Assembly (NCBI GenBank): GCA_045545575.1
Contig: JAZQBE010000030.1
Span: 1-24,815, forward strand
Length of the DNA stretch: 24,815 nt
Origin: Shuttleworthia sp045545575
GTDB taxonomy: Bacteria > Bacillota > Clostridia > Lachnospirales > Lachnospiraceae
Direction of reading: 5' to 3'
Shown: in pieces, positions 23,181-24,815 of the stretch
Position numbering within the stretch: position 1 is the stretch's first letter
How the letters are laid out: the number at the start of each line of letters is the position of its first letter
Notes under the pieces: model-generated
What the model saw: the letters and a program-made list of their open reading frames with translations, nothing else
What the model was told of the DNA's origin: nothing
Database searches by the model: none
Program-made: the position numbers and the translations under genes

Positions 23181-24602
23181 TCAGACCGGATAGGCTCCGT
23201 TCGCGGTGTCGGCAATCGTCGCGTCGACGCCGGTATCCATCGCGTCGCGGTACTTGAAGAACTCGGTGGCCACCTGCGGGAACAGCGCGTAGGAAAGCAC
23301 GTCCTCGTCCTGGCGCAGGTACGGCGCGATCTCCTGGCGCAGGGTATCGAGCTCCGGCGACAGCAGGTCGGCCGGGCGGCAGGTGATGGCGTTCTTCGCG
23401 TCTTCGCCGAGCACCTTTTCGACGATTTCGGGGTTAAACGGACGCTCTGTCTGGCCGTATTTGCCGAGCAAGATGTCCTTGGTCTCCTTCGTGGCGACCT
23501 TGTAGCGCTCGCCGAACAGCACGTTGAACACGGCCTGGGTGCCGACGATCTGGGAAGACGGCGTCACGAGCGGCGGCTCGCCGAGGTCCTTGCGCACGCG
23601 CGGCACTTCTTCGAGCACTTCGGTCAGCTTGTCTTCCTTGCCCTGCTCCTTCAGCTGGGAAATCAGGTTGGAAAGCATGCCGCCGGGCACCTGGTACATC
23701 AGGGTCTTGATGTTGACGCCGAGCACCTTCGGGTTCAGAAGGCCGTTGCTTAAGAATTCCTCGCGCAGCGGGGTGAAGTAATCGGTGATCTCCGCCAGCT
23801 TCGCCTGATCGAGACCCGTGTCATAGGGCGTTCCGCGGAAGGCTTCGACCATGACCTCGGTCGCGGGCTGGGAGGTGCCCAAGGCAAAGGGCGACATGGC
23901 CGTGTCGATGATGTCCGCGCCGGCCTCGACCGCCTTCATGCAGGTCATGGCCGCCACACCGGAGGTGTAATGGGTGTGGATTTCGATCGGAAGGTCGGTG
24001 GAGCTCTTTAACGCGCGCACCAGCTCGTCCGCGGCGGTCGGCACCAGAAGGCCGGCCATATCCTTGATGCAGATGGAATCCGCGCCCATCTCTTCGATTT
24101 CGCGGGCTTTCTTCATCCAGTAGTCCATCGTATAGGCTTCGCCAAGGGTGTAGGAAAGCGCGACCTGCGCGTGTCCCTGCTCCTTCTTGGTGGCGCGCAC
24201 GGCCGTCTCAAGGTTGCGCAGATCGTTTAAGCAGTCGAAAATACGGATGATATCGATGCCGTTCGCGATGGATTTCTGCACGAAATACTCGACGACGTCG
24301 TCGGCGTAGGGACGGTATCCGAGGATGTTCTGACCGCGGAACAGCATCTGCAGCGGCGTCTTTTTGAAGCCGTCCTTCAGCTTGCGCAGGCGGTCCCACG
24401 GATCTTCCTTCAGGAAACGAAGGCAGGCGTCAAAGGTCGCGCCGCCCCAGCATTCCACCGCGTGATAGCCGACCTCGTCCATTTTGGAGATGATCGGAAG
24501 CATCTGCTCGGTGGTCATACGTGTTGCAATCAGAGACTGATGGGCGTCGCGAAGGACGGTCTCTGTTATCTGCAGCGGTTTTTTCGTGATCTGGTCAGAC
24601 AT
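23181..24602 (-). CDS. oadA: Oxaloacetate decarboxylase alpha subunit-type carboxyltransferase (PycB-like), no biotin domain
   Basis: The 473-residue protein is a TIM-barrel biotin-dependent carboxyltransferase. It carries TETVLRDAHQSLIATRM near the N-terminus with metal-binding D19, the expected carboxylated lysine K180 in SICIKDMAGLL, and metal-binding H209 and H211 in EIHTHYTSG. The conserved PASS-type C-terminal region follows and ends at DTANGAYPV. It lacks the Pro/Ala linker and the biotinylated AMKM domain found at the end of longer OadA proteins, so the biotin carrier must be a separate protein. The beta subunit of a Na+ pump lies 27 bases upstream, so the likely reaction is oxaloacetate to pyruvate plus CO2 coupled to Na+ export. 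A pyruvate carboxylase B role cannot be excluded from sequence alone. AGGAG lies 6 bases before the ATG. Confidence 0.92.
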   Translation of the reverse strand: MSDQITKKPLQITETVLRDAHQSLIATRMTTEQMLPIISKMDEVGYHAVECWGGATFDACLRFLKEDPWDRLRKLKDGFKKTPLQMLFRGQNILGYRPYADDVVEYFVQKSIANGIDIIRIFDCLNDLRNLETAVRATKKEQGHAQVALSYTLGEAYTMDYWMKKAREIEEMGADSICIKDMAGLLVPTAADELVRALKSSTDLPIEIHTHYTSGVAAMTCMKAVEAGADIIDTAMSPFALGTSQPATEVMVEAFRGTPYDTGLDQAKLAEITDYFTPLREEFLSNGLLNPKVLGVNIKTLMYQVPGGMLSNLISQLKEQGKEDKLTEVLEEVPRVRKDLGEPPLVTPSSQIVGTQAVFNVLFGERYKVATKETKDILLGKYGQTERPFNPEIVEKVLGEDAKNAITCRPADLLSPELDTLRQEIAPYLRQDEDVLSYALFPQVATEFFKYRDAMDTGVDATIADTANGAYPV

Positions 24603-24629
24603 GAAAAACTCCTCTCTTATTGATACGCG

Positions 24630-24815
24630 TTATACGCCAAAAATAGCCATGAAGATACCGGCCGCAACGGCGGTACCGATGACACCCGCCACGTTGGGGC
24701 CCATCGCATGCATCAGCAGGAAGTTGGTCGGATCTTCTTCCGCGCCGACCTTCTGGGAGACGCGGGCGGCCATCGGGACGGCGGACACGCCGGCCGAACC
24801 GATCAGCGGGTTGAT
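24630..24815 (-). CDS. oadB: Na+-translocating decarboxylase beta subunit, C-terminal fragment at the window edge
   Basis: The 61 C-terminal codons read through to a TAA at 24630-24632 and are open at the right edge. They include NPLIGSAGVSAVPMAARVSQ at about 2-21 and LLMHAMGPNVAGVIGTAVAAG at about 33-53, highly conserved in the OadB/MmdB/GcdB beta subunit family, the membrane protein that drives Na+ export from decarboxylation of carboxybiotin. The final segment is hydrophobic and probably membrane embedded. The pairing with an oxaloacetate-type carboxyltransferase just downstream favours OadB over the methylmalonyl-CoA or glutaconyl-CoA versions. The biotin carrier and gamma-type subunits would be expected further upstream, outside the window. 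Confidence 0.92.
   Translation of the reverse strand: MNPLIGSAGVSAVPMAARVSQKVGAEEDPTNFLLMHAMGPNVAGVIGTAVAAGIFMAIFGV

Overview
The window is a compact chromosomal stretch in which every gene I can support lies on the minus strand. The genes are housekeeping ones with Gram-positive (Bacillota) signatures: Rex, a YdiF-like ABC-F protein, a YtgP/SpoVB-type MurJ, a DUF3048 (YerB) protein, and PhoH next to YbeY. Together with GC-rich sequence, AGGAGG-type ribosome binding sites and a Na+-pumping decarboxylase, they suggest an anaerobic Clostridia-like bacterium, possibly a GC-rich Lachnospiraceae relative. This placement is inferred from gene content, not from a marker phylogeny.

Layout in the direction of transcription, from the high-coordinate end down: the C-terminal end of a Na+-translocating decarboxylase beta subunit (24630-24815, cut by the window); its carboxyltransferase partner (23181-24602); leuS (20667-23078); eukaryotic-type NADP isocitrate dehydrogenase (19434-20636); an ABC-F ATPase; rex; nnr; alr; yebC; glgA (11869-13317); uppP; ftsK/spoIIIE; rlmH; phoH; ybeY; a DUF3048 protein; a MurJ/SpoVB flippase; a YhiN/HI0933-type flavoprotein; and a second flavoprotein (COG2509-like) that runs off the left edge. 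Most junctions are overlaps or gaps under 60 bases, so long co-transcribed units are likely. The only gaps above 100 bases are the leaders of leuS (102 bases) and uppP (173 bases). Both hold hairpins, and they share an identical 14-base AT-rich element. No stretch over 300 bases lacks a gene. I see no tRNA, rRNA, CRISPR array, insertion sequence or prophage gene.

Functional themes. Carbon and redox: oxaloacetate decarboxylation, NADPH-forming isocitrate oxidation, NADH sensing by Rex and repair of damaged NAD(P)H by Nnr. Cell envelope: D-alanine (Alr), undecaprenyl phosphate recycling (UppP), lipid II flipping (MurJ). Ribosome and RNA: LeuRS, ABC-F, RlmH, YbeY, PhoH. Chromosome segregation: FtsK. 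Four frames read back to start codons that are probably too early (phoH, glgA, alr, rex); ribosome binding sites place the starts further in, and I give those corrected starts.

I did not find a convincing new biological system. The most useful leads are regulatory: the shared 14-mer, the strong hairpin ahead of uppP, an inverted repeat over a possible phoH promoter, and an overlapping pair of poorly characterised flavoprotein genes.
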